A DNA stretch of 6,846 nt from Actinomycetales bacterium (GCA_030149025.1 JASBSH010000017.1:1-6846); one strand, 5' to 3'; numbered from the stretch's first letter, positions 1 to 6,436 are shown. Made by a program: numbers and translations. Notes: generated by a model not told the origin, from the letters alone.

Positions 1-59
1 GTGATCATGAAATCCCGGTTCACAGAGGCTTCACTGCTGAACCGGGATTTCATGATCAC
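1..59. repeat. Perfect 22-bp inverted repeat (hairpin) downstream of uppS
   Basis: Positions 1-22 and 38-59 are exact reverse complements, separated by a 15-base loop (23-37). Each arm begins GTGATCATGAAATC at its outer end and finishes CCGGTTCA at the loop. The stem is about half A+T, clearly richer in A+T than the surrounding coding DNA. It lies 44 bp past the uppS stop, so it could end the transcript. No T-run follows the stem in the plus direction, and in the uppS direction the window ends at the stem, so an intrinsic terminator cannot be confirmed. Its outer bases, GGTGATCATGRRATC when read inward from position 60, match the core of the repeats at 6595-6684, so a dispersed palindromic element is the better description. 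Seen: the symmetry and shared core. Inferred: the role. Confidence 0.9.
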
Positions 60-103
60 CAAAGCGGATGGGCGGGGTGGGATGGGTCAAGCGGTGGAGT
101 GCG

Positions 104-919
104 TCACGTGGACTGGGCGGCGTCGATGGCACCGCCGTAGCGGCGGTCCCGCTTGGCGTAGGTCTCCACCGCCCGCCAGAGGTGACGGCGGTCGACATCC
201 GGCCAGAGCTCGTCGATGAACACCATCTCTGCGTAGGCCGACTGCCAGAGCAGAAAGTTGGAGATGCGCTGCTCCCCCGACGTGCGGATGAACAGGTCCA
301 CGTCGGGCAGGTCCGGCTCGTCGAGATGGCGCTGGATCGTCCGCTCGTCGACGCGTGACGGGTCCAGCCGTCCGGCCGCCGCCTCCTCCGCGATCTGCCT
401 TGCCGCGTCGGCGATCTCGGCACGGCCGCCGTAGTTGACGCACATGGTCAACGTGCACACGTCGTTGTCGCGGGTGAGGCGCTCGGCCTCCTCGAGCTCG
501 GCGATCACGCTGCGCCACAGGCGAGGACGCCGGCCGGCCCAGCGGACCCGCACTCCCCAGGCATGCATCTGGTCCCGGCGTCGCCGCAGCACGTCGCGGT
601 TGAACCCCATCAGGAACCGGACCTCTTCCGGCGAACGCTTCCAGTTCTCGGTCGAGAACGCATACGCCGAGATGTGTTTCACGCCGATCTCGATCGCACC
701 GGCGACGACGTCGAGCAGTGACGCCTCTCCCGCCTCGTGCCCAGCCGTGCGCGGCAACCCACGGGCGTTGGCCCATCGCCCGTTGCCGTCCATGACGATC
801 GCGACGTGCCGGGGCACCAGCTCCGGCGGGATCTGCGGAGGTCGCTCACCACTCGGGTGCGATGGCGGCCGCTGGATCTGGGTTCGCACGGTCTGCGCCT
901 GACGAGTGCGACGCCTCAT
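104..919 (-). CDS. uppS: Isoprenyl transferase (cis-prenyl diphosphate synthase, UppS family)
   Basis: Condenses isopentenyl diphosphate onto an allylic diphosphate with cis geometry to make the polyprenyl diphosphate carrier for peptidoglycan and arabinogalactan-type glycan synthesis. It acts at the inner face of the membrane. The 271-residue product has the family motifs in order: HVAIVMDGNGRWA (residues 38-50, catalytic Asp44), AYAFSTENW (85-93), NYGGRAEI (162-169), IRTSGE (211-216) with Arg218, Ser220 and Asn221, and WPD (239-241). A basic, Pro-rich N-terminal extension (about 1-35) precedes the fold, as in other actinobacterial members. The ATG at 919 overlaps the recO stop as ATGA, which suggests translational coupling. 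An in-frame start at 967 would overlap recO by 52 bp and is less likely. The product chain length (C50 as in mycobacteria, or C55) cannot be read from the sequence. Confidence 0.95.
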   Translation of the reverse strand: MRRRTRQAQTVRTQIQRPPSHPSGERPPQIPPELVPRHVAIVMDGNGRWANARGLPRTAGHEAGEASLLDVVAGAIEIGVKHISAYAFSTENWKRSPEEVRFLMGFNRDVLRRRRDQMHAWGVRVRWAGRRPRLWRSVIAELEEAERLTRDNDVCTLTMCVNYGGRAEIADAARQIAEEAAAGRLDPSRVDERTIQRHLDEPDLPDVDLFIRTSGEQRISNFLLWQSAYAEMVFIDELWPDVDRRHLWRAVETYAKRDRRYGGAIDAAQST

Positions 920-1647
920 GCTCGCTCGACCATCCGCAGCGACCGGACACCGCGTTCGAGGTGCCACTGCAGGTAGGCGGCGACGAGACCGCTGGCTTCC
1001 CGGCGACTGCGCTGGTCGCTGCCGTCTGCCGTCTCCCAGTCACCGGTGAGCAGTGCGGCGAGCAGCTGGATCGTGGCGAGTGCGGGCGCGGCTGATCCGG
1101 GCGGCCTGCACTGCGCGCACACCGAACCACCGGCCGCGACGGCGAACGCCCGATGCGGCCCCGGCGCCCCGCAGCGGGCGCAGTCGTCGAAGCTGGCCGC
1201 CCACCCGGCTACGGCCATCGAGCGCAGCAGGAAGGAGTCCATGACGAGTGAGGGGTCGTGCGTTCCGCCCGCGAGCGTGCGCAGGCCGCCGACCAGCAGC
1301 AGGAACTGCTGCGTCGCCGGCTCGCGCTCCACCGCGGTGAGCCGCTCCGCGGTCTCCAGCATCGCCGTCCCGGCGGTGTACCTGGCGTAGTCCTCGGCGA
1401 TGGACCGCCCGAAGGGAGCCAGCGTCTCGACCTGCGTGACGACGTCCAGTGATCGCCCCTCGTAGAGCTGTGCGTCGACGAACATGAACGGCTCGAGCCG
1501 TGCCCCGAACCGGCTCTTCGTGCGCCGAACGCCCTTGGCGACCGCCCGAACGCGGCCGGTGTGCCGCGTCAGGAGGGTGACGATGCGGTCGGCTTCGCCC
1601 AGCTTCTGGGTGCGCAGCACGACGGCTTCGTCACGGTAGAGGGCCAC
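916..1647 (-). CDS. recO: DNA repair protein RecO
   Basis: Recombination mediator of the RecFOR pathway. It binds ssDNA and SSB and helps load RecA at gaps. The 243-residue length is normal. The N-terminal OB-fold starts with YRDEAVVLRTQKLGEADRI (residues 4-22), followed by the basic stretch KGVRRTKSRFG (38-48). The helical C-terminal part carries a four-cysteine zinc site: Cys156-x2-Cys159 and Cys177-x2-Cys180. The start is a GTG, 27 bp after the stop of the upstream GGDEF gene and in frame with that stop. I see no good Shine-Dalgarno sequence before it, so reinitiation from the upstream gene is possible. The stop overlaps the uppS start by ATGA. The recO-uppS pairing near era is widespread in actinobacteria and supports the assignment. 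Confidence 0.94.
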   Translation of the reverse strand: MALYRDEAVVLRTQKLGEADRIVTLLTRHTGRVRAVAKGVRRTKSRFGARLEPFMFVDAQLYEGRSLDVVTQVETLAPFGRSIAEDYARYTAGTAMLETAERLTAVEREPATQQFLLLVGGLRTLAGGTHDPSLVMDSFLLRSMAVAGWAASFDDCARCGAPGPHRAFAVAAGGSVCAQCRPPGSAAPALATIQLLAALLTGDWETADGSDQRSRREASGLVAAYLQWHLERGVRSLRMVERA

Positions 1648-1674
1648 GGCGCCATTGTGCTGCCATGGTGCCCG

Positions 1675-3246
1675 CTAGGAGGAAACCACCTGGTCGCGGC
1701 CACCGCGTTTCGCGCTGTACAGGGCCACGTCGGCGTGTGTCATGGCATCGGTCGCAGGCCACGAGGTGGCCAGGCCGATCGACACGCTGACCTTGAGCCC
1801 GTCCGCGATCTCGTCCCAGCGGGTCTCCCGCACCGCTGTCAGCACCCGTTCGGCGATGACGCCCGCTGCGGCCGTCTCGCCGCTGACGAGCACGACGAAC
1901 TCGTAACCGCCGTAGCGGACGAGCACGTCCTCGCTGCGGCAGTGGCGGCGCAGGATGTCGGCGATACGACGGATCACCAGGTCCCCGACCTCGTGGGAGA
2001 AGGTGTCGTTGACCTCCTTGAACCGGTCGATGTCGACGAACACCACGGACACGTCGCCCTCGGCCCGCTCCAGCGTCTCCACGAGGAGGCGGCGGTTCCC
2101 GAGGTCGGTCAGGGGATCCGTGAGGACCGCCTGACCCATCCGGTCCGTCTGCTCAAGCAGCTCACGCACGCGGATCCGCGCGCCGAGGGCCGAGAAGCGG
2201 CCCTCGCGGTCCCGCCAGATCCGCGCCAGCAGCTCACGGGCCAGCCACCGCCACTTCGCGATGCCCGGGTGGGGACCGATCTCGCTCTCGTCCACGTCCG
2301 CGAGTGCGGCGAGGCCGGTGGCCGACCAGACCTCGCGCCGTGCCTGCTGGGCGCGCTCGGCGGCACTCACGAGCTGCTGCCGCGCGGCGCTGAACTCCCG
2401 TGCGGCGGCATGCACCCTACCGAGTGTGAGGTTGGCCAGGTGCATCTCGATCTTGGCCTCACGCTGGGGGTGGGTGGCCAGGGCGGACAGGGTCAGACGA
2501 CGAGCCAGCTCCGGTTCCCCGAGCCGCTCCCAGACGTACGCCTGGTACATCAGCGACATGCCGAGCATGACCTCGTGCTCGAGCCCCTCGGCCAGGCGCT
2601 GCATCCAGAGAGCACGCTGGAGGGCGACCACGTAGTGCCGCCGGGCGGCCTCCGGCTCCCCGACCAGGTCGAGGACGGCGCCCCAGTGCAGTCGCAGGAG
2701 CGCCGCCTCCTGCAGCACGTGCAGGTCGAGCAGCGGCTCTTCGTGATGGACCCATCCCATGAGCAGCTCGTCGGCCTGCTCGAAGAGGTAGAGCTGCCGC
2801 AGGGCGATGGCGACCGCCATGCTCGCCGACAGGTGGTTGTAGGAGCGGGACGGCGCCGCCGCCAGGAGGAACGACCCTTCTGCGAGCGCGTCGAGGGTCC
2901 GGGTCATCTCCCCCATTGCACCGCTGGCCTCGGCGATCAGGGCCAGCCCCTTGGCCCTCCAGTACGGCTCGGACACCGGATCAACCTCGGTGAGCAGCAG
3001 CTGGCCCTCGGCGAGCGCCTCGCTGAACCGGCCGAGCTCCACGAGCGCGATGCCCGCCACGTAGTGCAGGTACCGGCGGGTTGCCACGTCGTTGGTGCGC
3101 GAGACGACGGCGAGGCTCTCGCGGCAGCTGCGTACCGCCTCTTCGCAGGCGCCTTGAAGGTACAGGCCGTGGGCGACGTCGGCGAGGGCGTCGAAGGGAC
3201 CGAACTCACCGATCGGGAGCAGTTCGGCACCTACGTCCTGCCGCAC
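1675..3246 (-). CDS. TPR-like protein with degenerate GGDEF domain (probable c-di-GMP receptor)
   Basis: A 523-residue cytoplasmic protein with no signal peptide or membrane segment visible. Residues 1 to about 350 are Ala/Leu/Glu-rich helical repeats resembling TPRs (for example a repeat unit around LVELGRFSEALAEGQLLL). Residues from about 375 to 523 form a GGDEF domain: DPLTDLGNRR (377-386), FVDIDRFKEVND (403-414, metal Asp405, guanine-contacting Asn413), Asp422, and the C-terminal SIG plus ADVALYSAKRGGRD. The signature is GGYEF (446-450): Tyr448 replaces the Asp/Glu that binds Mg2+ in active cyclases. The inhibitory-site motif RxxD is intact (Arg437, Asp440), exactly five residues before the signature. 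From known family behaviour, this combination predicts loss of diguanylate cyclase activity with retained c-di-GMP binding; that is inference. The GTG start has a strong GGAGG. Its partner and output are unknown. Confidence 0.88.
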   Translation of the reverse strand: MRQDVGAELLPIGEFGPFDALADVAHGLYLQGACEEAVRSCRESLAVVSRTNDVATRRYLHYVAGIALVELGRFSEALAEGQLLLTEVDPVSEPYWRAKGLALIAEASGAMGEMTRTLDALAEGSFLLAAAPSRSYNHLSASMAVAIALRQLYLFEQADELLMGWVHHEEPLLDLHVLQEAALLRLHWGAVLDLVGEPEAARRHYVVALQRALWMQRLAEGLEHEVMLGMSLMYQAYVWERLGEPELARRLTLSALATHPQREAKIEMHLANLTLGRVHAAAREFSAARQQLVSAAERAQQARREVWSATGLAALADVDESEIGPHPGIAKWRWLARELLARIWRDREGRFSALGARIRVRELLEQTDRMGQAVLTDPLTDLGNRRLLVETLERAEGDVSVVFVDIDRFKEVNDTFSHEVGDLVIRRIADILRRHCRSEDVLVRYGGYEFVVLVSGETAAAGVIAERVLTAVRETRWDEIADGLKVSVSIGLATSWPATDAMTHADVALYSAKRGGRDQVVSS

Positions 3247-3253
3247 GGTTCAC

Positions 3254-3258
3254 CCTCC
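3254..3258 (-). promoter_or_regulatory. Ribosome binding site of the TPR-GGDEF gene
   Basis: On the minus strand GGAGG is followed by a 7-base spacer and then the GTG at 3246. This purine block settles the GTG start. Another GTG 7 bases upstream is out of frame. Confidence 0.8.
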
Positions 3259-3366
3259 CCCGACCGACCTGTCACACCGGGCCCGCACGCCGGTTGAACG
3301 CGCAACCTACCGGATGTACATCAGTTATCGGTCGAAATGGACGTACGCAGGAGTCCTTCGGACGAA
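3259..3366 (-). promoter_or_regulatory. Intergenic region before the TPR-GGDEF gene, possible promoter with palindromes
   Basis: This stretch between leuA and the GGDEF gene contains the perfect 10-bp palindrome GATGTACATC at 3313-3322. It also has CGTACG (3342-3347) inside a GGAC...GTCC arrangement, and a small GTCC-TTC-GGAC hairpin at 3353-3363. TAGGTT (minus strand, 3306-3311) fits the actinobacterial -10 pattern TANNNT, but no -35 sits at the right distance. A separate promoter for the signalling gene is plausible but unproven. Confidence 0.25.
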
Positions 3367-3386
3367 CCGGTGTCTACATCACCCGG
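3367..3386 (-). terminator. Weak hairpin just after leuA, possible terminator
   Basis: CCGGTG (3367-3372) can pair with CACCCGG (3380-3386) with one bulged C and a 7-base loop, starting about 9 bp beyond the leuA stop. No T-run follows in the leuA direction. It may reduce readthrough into the GGDEF gene, but the support is slight. Confidence 0.25.
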
Positions 3387-3395
3387 ATGGAGTCA

Positions 3396-5147
3396 TCAGG
3401 CGGGTGACCCCGCCCCGTCGCGCTCGGCACGGTTCACGGCGGAGACCACCGCCTTGAGCGACGCGGTGACGATGCTCGGGTCGATGCCTACCCCCCACAG
3501 GACGCGGTCGCCGATCTCGCACTCCACGAAGGCCGCCGCGACGGCGTCCCCGCCCGAGCTCATCGCGTGCTCGACGTAGTCGAGCACCCGGACCCTGACC
3601 TCGAGCTCGCCCAGGGCTGCGACGAAGGCCGCGATGGGACCGTTGCCCATCCCGACCAGCGTCCGGTCCCGGCCAGCGTCGGTGAGGTCCACCGAGAGCC
3701 GGTCCGCGCCGTCCACCTCGCTGTCCGAGCGCATGGCCTTCAGTGCGAACCGGCCCCACTGCGGCTGGCCGTTCGTCGCGGGTAGGTACTCGTCCTCGAA
3801 CACCCGCCACAGCTCGGCCGCCGAGATCTCGCGACCCTCGCCGTCGGTGTGCCGCTGCACGACCTGGCTGAACTCGATCTGCAGGCGGCGCGGTAGGTCC
3901 AGGTTGTGCTCGCTCTTCATCAGGTAGGCAACGCCCCCCTTGCCGGACTGCGAGTTCACCCGGATCACGGCCTCGTAGGAGCGGCCGACGTCCCTCGGGT
4001 CGATCGGCAGGTACGGCACGGCCCACTCGATGTCGTCGACGTCCTTGCCCGCGGCGTCCGCGTCGGCCTTCATCGCCTCGAAGCCCTTGTTGATGGCGTC
4101 CTGGTGGGAGCCGGAGAAGGCCGTGTAGACCAGGTCGCCGCCGTAGGGGTGCCGCTCGTGCACCGGCAGCTGGTTGCAGTACTCGACCGTGCGGCGGATC
4201 TCGTCGATGTCGGAGAAGTCGATCTGCGGGTCGACACCCTGGCTGAACATGTTCAGCCCCAGGGTCACCAGGCAGACGTTGCCCGTGCGCTCGCCGTTGC
4301 CGAACAGGCAGCCCTCGATGCGGTCGGCGCCGGCCATGTAGCCCAGCTCGGCGGCGGCCACACCGGTACCGCGGTCGTTGTGCGGGTGCAGGCTCAGCAC
4401 CAAGGAGTCGCGTCGCGGCAGGTTGCGGTGCATCCACTCGATCGAGTCGGCGTACACGTTGGGCGTTGCCATCTCGACGGTGGCGGGAAGGTTGACGATC
4501 ATCGGCCGGTCCGGGGACGGGTCGATCACGTCGATCACCTTGCTGGTCACCTCGAGGGCGTACTCCAGCTCGGTTCCCGTGTAGGACTCCGGTGAGTACT
4601 GCCAGTAGATGTCGGTGTCCGGCGTCAGCATCTCGGCGTACTTCATCGACAGCCGGGCACCGCTGGTGGCGATGTCGGTGATGCCGTCACGGTCCATCCC
4701 GAAGACCACGCGGCGCTGCAGGACCGACGTCGAGTTGTAGAAGTGCACGATCGCCTGCTTGGCGCCGACGAGCGACTGGAAGCTCCGCTCGATGAGGTGC
4801 TCTCGGCACTGGGTCAGCACCTGAATCGTCACGTCATCGGGGATCAGGTCCCCCTCGATCAGCTGACGCACGAAGTCGTAGTCGGTCTGGCTGGCCGACG
4901 GGAAGCCGACCTCGATCTCCTTGTAACCCATGTCGACCAGGAGCTGGAACATCGCCAGCTTGCGACTCGGGTTCATGGGGTCGATCAGGGCCTGGTTGCC
5001 GTCCCGCAGGTCGACCGCGCACCATCGGGGCGCCTCGGTGATGACCTTGTTGGGCCAGGTGCGGTCCGGCAGGTCGACCCGCAGCTGCTGCTGGTAGGGC
5101 AGATAGCGGTGGGTCGGCATGCCGGAGGGGCGCTGGGGGTGGATCAC
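3396..5147 (-). CDS. leuA: 2-isopropylmalate synthase
   Basis: First committed step of leucine synthesis: acetyl-CoA plus 2-oxoisovalerate give 2-isopropylmalate and CoA, in the cytoplasm. From the GTG at 5147 the protein is 583 residues, of the long actinobacterial type. The catalytic TIM barrel shows DLRDGNQ (Arg48, Asp49 of the active and metal site), LSLHPHNDRG with metal ligands His254 and His256, and GNGERTGN (283-290). HPYGGDLVYTAFSGSHQDAINKGF-type wording follows at about 333-356. Residues from about 465 to the end match the C-terminal dimerisation/leucine-feedback domain, including MGNGPIAAF (500-508). The GTG start is chosen because GAGGAG lies 6 bases upstream. An ATG start at 5180 has no such site, and a downstream ATG at 5120 lacks a good one. 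A Leu-rich leader peptide gene lies upstream, so expression is probably leucine-controlled as well. Confidence 0.96.
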   Translation of the reverse strand: MIHPQRPSGMPTHRYLPYQQQLRVDLPDRTWPNKVITEAPRWCAVDLRDGNQALIDPMNPSRKLAMFQLLVDMGYKEIEVGFPSASQTDYDFVRQLIEGDLIPDDVTIQVLTQCREHLIERSFQSLVGAKQAIVHFYNSTSVLQRRVVFGMDRDGITDIATSGARLSMKYAEMLTPDTDIYWQYSPESYTGTELEYALEVTSKVIDVIDPSPDRPMIVNLPATVEMATPNVYADSIEWMHRNLPRRDSLVLSLHPHNDRGTGVAAAELGYMAGADRIEGCLFGNGERTGNVCLVTLGLNMFSQGVDPQIDFSDIDEIRRTVEYCNQLPVHERHPYGGDLVYTAFSGSHQDAINKGFEAMKADADAAGKDVDDIEWAVPYLPIDPRDVGRSYEAVIRVNSQSGKGGVAYLMKSEHNLDLPRRLQIEFSQVVQRHTDGEGREISAAELWRVFEDEYLPATNGQPQWGRFALKAMRSDSEVDGADRLSVDLTDAGRDRTLVGMGNGPIAAFVAALGELEVRVRVLDYVEHAMSSGGDAVAAAFVECEIGDRVLWGVGIDPSIVTASLKAVVSAVNRAERDGAGSPA

Positions 5148-5153
5148 GGGGGT

Positions 5154-5159
5154 CTCCTC
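5154..5159 (-). promoter_or_regulatory. Ribosome binding site of leuA
   Basis: GAGGAG on the minus strand, followed by ACCCCC and the GTG at 5147. It fixes the start of leuA at the GTG. The same six bases are exactly complementary to the CTC-CTC codon pair of the upstream leader peptide. Confidence 0.8.
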
Positions 5160-5183
5160 GCTGTGCTGGCTGAGCCGCACGTC

Positions 5184-5222
5184 CCAGTGATCGTCACTGG
5201 CTGCTCACTCGCTTCACTCGCT
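5184..5222 (-). promoter_or_regulatory. Palindrome and 9-bp tandem duplication in the leuA 5' region
   Basis: CCAGTGA (5184-5190) and TCACTGG (5194-5200) form a perfect 7-bp stem with a 3-base loop, beginning 36 bp upstream of the leuA start. Beside it, TCACTCGCT is duplicated exactly in tandem (5205-5213 and 5214-5222). The hairpin may be part of the leader RNA fold or an operator for a dimeric regulator. No known site was recognised. Confidence 0.45.
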
Positions 5223-5280
5223 GCGGCGGCTCTTGGATCTGTCGACCGGACAATCGACTGGAACAGCCGGAACTCCGCGG

Positions 5281-5309
5281 CGAGGGGACCGGTCTAGGAA
5301 CGACCCTCG
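5281..5309 (-). promoter_or_regulatory. Mutually exclusive RNA stems around the leader-peptide stop (LEU-element-like)
   Basis: Two pairings compete. CGAGGG (5281-5286) pairs with CCCTCG (5304-5309). GGTC (5291-5294) pairs with GACC (5302-5305). They share bases 5304-5305, and the leader stop TAG (5294-5296) lies at the edge of the inner loop. GACCGGTC (5287-5294) is also self-complementary. A conserved pseudoknot or alternative structure upstream of actinobacterial leuA, called the LEU element, has been described in comparative work. Position and character fit, but I have not aligned the sequence with it. Confidence 0.45.
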
Positions 5310-5341
5310 TCGCGGCAGCCAAGGAGGAGGCGCAGGCGCAC
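5294..5341 (-). CDS. Putative leucine-rich leader peptide of leuA
   Basis: A 15-codon reading frame from GTG (5339-5341) to TAG (5294-5296) reads MRLRLLLGCRDEGRS. Four of the 15 residues are Leu, three of them consecutive (CTC CTC CTT, 5321-5329). Three further Leu codons (CTG CTT CTC, 5342-5350) lie just before the GTG in the same frame. GGAGG at 5355-5359 is 13 bases from the GTG but only 4 from the CTG at 5350, so the exact start is uncertain. It sits 146 bp upstream of leuA, and overlapping stems lie at its stop. This is what a ribosome-stalling leucine sensor should look like. The peptide probably has no function of its own. The chance of a random Leu-rich frame in GC-rich DNA is not negligible, but the position argues for it. 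Confidence 0.6.
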   Translation of the reverse strand: MRLRLLLGCRDEGRS

Positions 5342-5354
5342 GAGAAGCAGGGTA

Positions 5355-5359
5355 CCTCC
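5355..5359 (-). promoter_or_regulatory. Ribosome binding site of the leader peptide
   Basis: GGAGG on the minus strand, 40 bp after the asd stop and upstream of the Leu-rich frame. It is 4 bases from an in-frame CTG (5350) and 13 from the GTG (5341). A strong site with no other gene to serve supports translation of the leader. Confidence 0.5.
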
Positions 5360-5398
5360 CGCCGCCCCGTGCGGTCCAAGTCGGGGGCTACGCCGGCG

Positions 5399-6430
5399 TC
5401 AGAAGCGGCGGCGAACCAGCTCTTCTGCGATCTGGACCGCGTTGAGAGCAGCCCCCTTTCGCAGGTTGTCACCCGAGACGAACAGGGCGAGGCCACGCCC
5501 TCCCGGGACGCTCTGGTCGACGCGGACCCGGCCGACCAGGCTCGGGTCGGAACCAGCAGCCTGCAGCGTGGTCGGCACGTCCACGAGCCGCACACCCTGG
5601 GCCTTCTGGAGCAGGTCCCTCGCGTCGGCCGGCGAGATCGGCTCCGAGAACTCGGCGTTGATCGCGAGCGAGTGACCGGTGAACACCGGCACGCGGACGC
5701 ACGTGCCGCTGACCAGCAGGTCCGGAACGTGCAGGATCCGGCGGCTCTCGTTGCGGAGCTTCTGCTCCTCGTCGGTCTCGTCGCTGCCGTCGTCCACGAT
5801 CGAGCCGGCCATCGGAAGCACGTTGAACGCGATCGGCGCGATGTACGCATCCGGCTCGGGGAACGTGACCGCGTCACCGGCCAGGGTCAGCCCGGCCGCC
5901 TTGTCGGCGACCGCCTGTACCTGCGACTGCAGCTCGCGAACGCCCTTGGTGCCCGAACCGGACACCGCCTGGTACGACGAGACCACCAGCCGCACCAGCC
6001 CCGCCCGGTCGTGCAGAGGCTTGAGCACCGGCATCGCCGCCATGGTCGTGCAGTTGGGGTTGGCGACGATTCCCTTCGGGGCCTCATCGAGGTCCTCGGG
6101 GTTGACCTCGCTCACGACCAGCGGAACCTGCCGGTCCATGCGCCACGCCGACGAGTTGTCCACGACGATGGCGCCCGCCTCGGCGACCTTCGGCGCGAGC
6201 GCGAGCGAGGCGGTCTTGCCGTTGGAGAACAGCGCGATGTCGAGACCGGAGAAGTCGGCCGTGGCTGAGTCCTCGACGACGACCTCGTCGCCCTTCCACG
6301 GCAGGGTCGTCCCGGCCGAGCGGGCCGAGGCGAAGAACCGCACCTCGTCCACCGGGAAGTCGCGCTCCTGCAGCAGCGTCCGCATGACGCCGCCGACCTG
6401 CCCGGTGGCACCGAAAACTCCAACACGCAT
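5399..6430 (-). CDS. asd: Aspartate-semialdehyde dehydrogenase
   Basis: NADPH-dependent reduction of aspartyl-4-phosphate to aspartate semialdehyde, the branch point to lysine/diaminopimelate, threonine and methionine. The 343-residue length is normal. The N-terminal nucleotide-binding loop is VGVFGATGQVGG (residues 3-14). The substrate-binding Arg97 lies in DNSSAWRMD, catalytic Cys127 in NPNCTTM, and the catalytic pair Arg246 and His253 in RVPVFTGHS. The C-terminal GDNLRKGAALNAVQIAEEL is typical. The loop usually read as SAGG-x-x-S is SNGKTAS here (69-75), a modest variation. The ATG at 6430 starts directly at the Rossmann strand, and a TATCGT box 6 bases upstream suggests a leaderless message. 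In many actinobacteria asd follows the aspartokinase gene; here era is upstream and leuA downstream. Confidence 0.96.
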   Translation of the reverse strand: MRVGVFGATGQVGGVMRTLLQERDFPVDEVRFFASARSAGTTLPWKGDEVVVEDSATADFSGLDIALFSNGKTASLALAPKVAEAGAIVVDNSSAWRMDRQVPLVVSEVNPEDLDEAPKGIVANPNCTTMAAMPVLKPLHDRAGLVRLVVSSYQAVSGSGTKGVRELQSQVQAVADKAAGLTLAGDAVTFPEPDAYIAPIAFNVLPMAGSIVDDGSDETDEEQKLRNESRRILHVPDLLVSGTCVRVPVFTGHSLAINAEFSEPISPADARDLLQKAQGVRLVDVPTTLQAAGSDPSLVGRVRVDQSVPGGRGLALFVSGDNLRKGAALNAVQIAEELVRRRF

Positions 6431-6436
6431 GCGTCC

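Noticed and set aside
1..59. Classical intrinsic terminator of uppS
   Set aside because: The stem is long and perfect, but no T-run can be seen because the window ends at the stem. The shared core with the distant repeats suggests a dispersed element.
1..219. Small plus-strand open frame covering the hairpin
   Set aside because: It runs through the inverted repeat into the antisense of uppS, with no ribosome binding site or recognisable product.
920..967. uppS start at 967 (16 extra residues)
   Set aside because: It would overlap recO by 52 bp; the ATG at 919 gives the common ATGA overlap and keeps the typical actinobacterial N-terminus.
1675..2130. Active diguanylate cyclase
   Set aside because: Tyr replaces the metal-binding acidic residue of the GGDEF signature; activity should not be assumed.
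1561..3297. Long open frame (578 codons) on the plus strand opposite the GGDEF gene
   Set aside because: Its translation is rich in His, Pro, Gly and Arg with no recognisable domain, and it exactly shadows the real gene. High GC keeps antisense frames open.
3906..4595. Open frames on the plus strand opposite leuA and asd
   Set aside because: They lie fully inside clearly recognised genes, show no family motif and have low-complexity Val/Arg/His-rich translations.
5148..5180. leuA start at the ATG at 5180
   Set aside because: The strong GAGGAG site at 5154-5159 lies inside that extension and points to the GTG at 5147.
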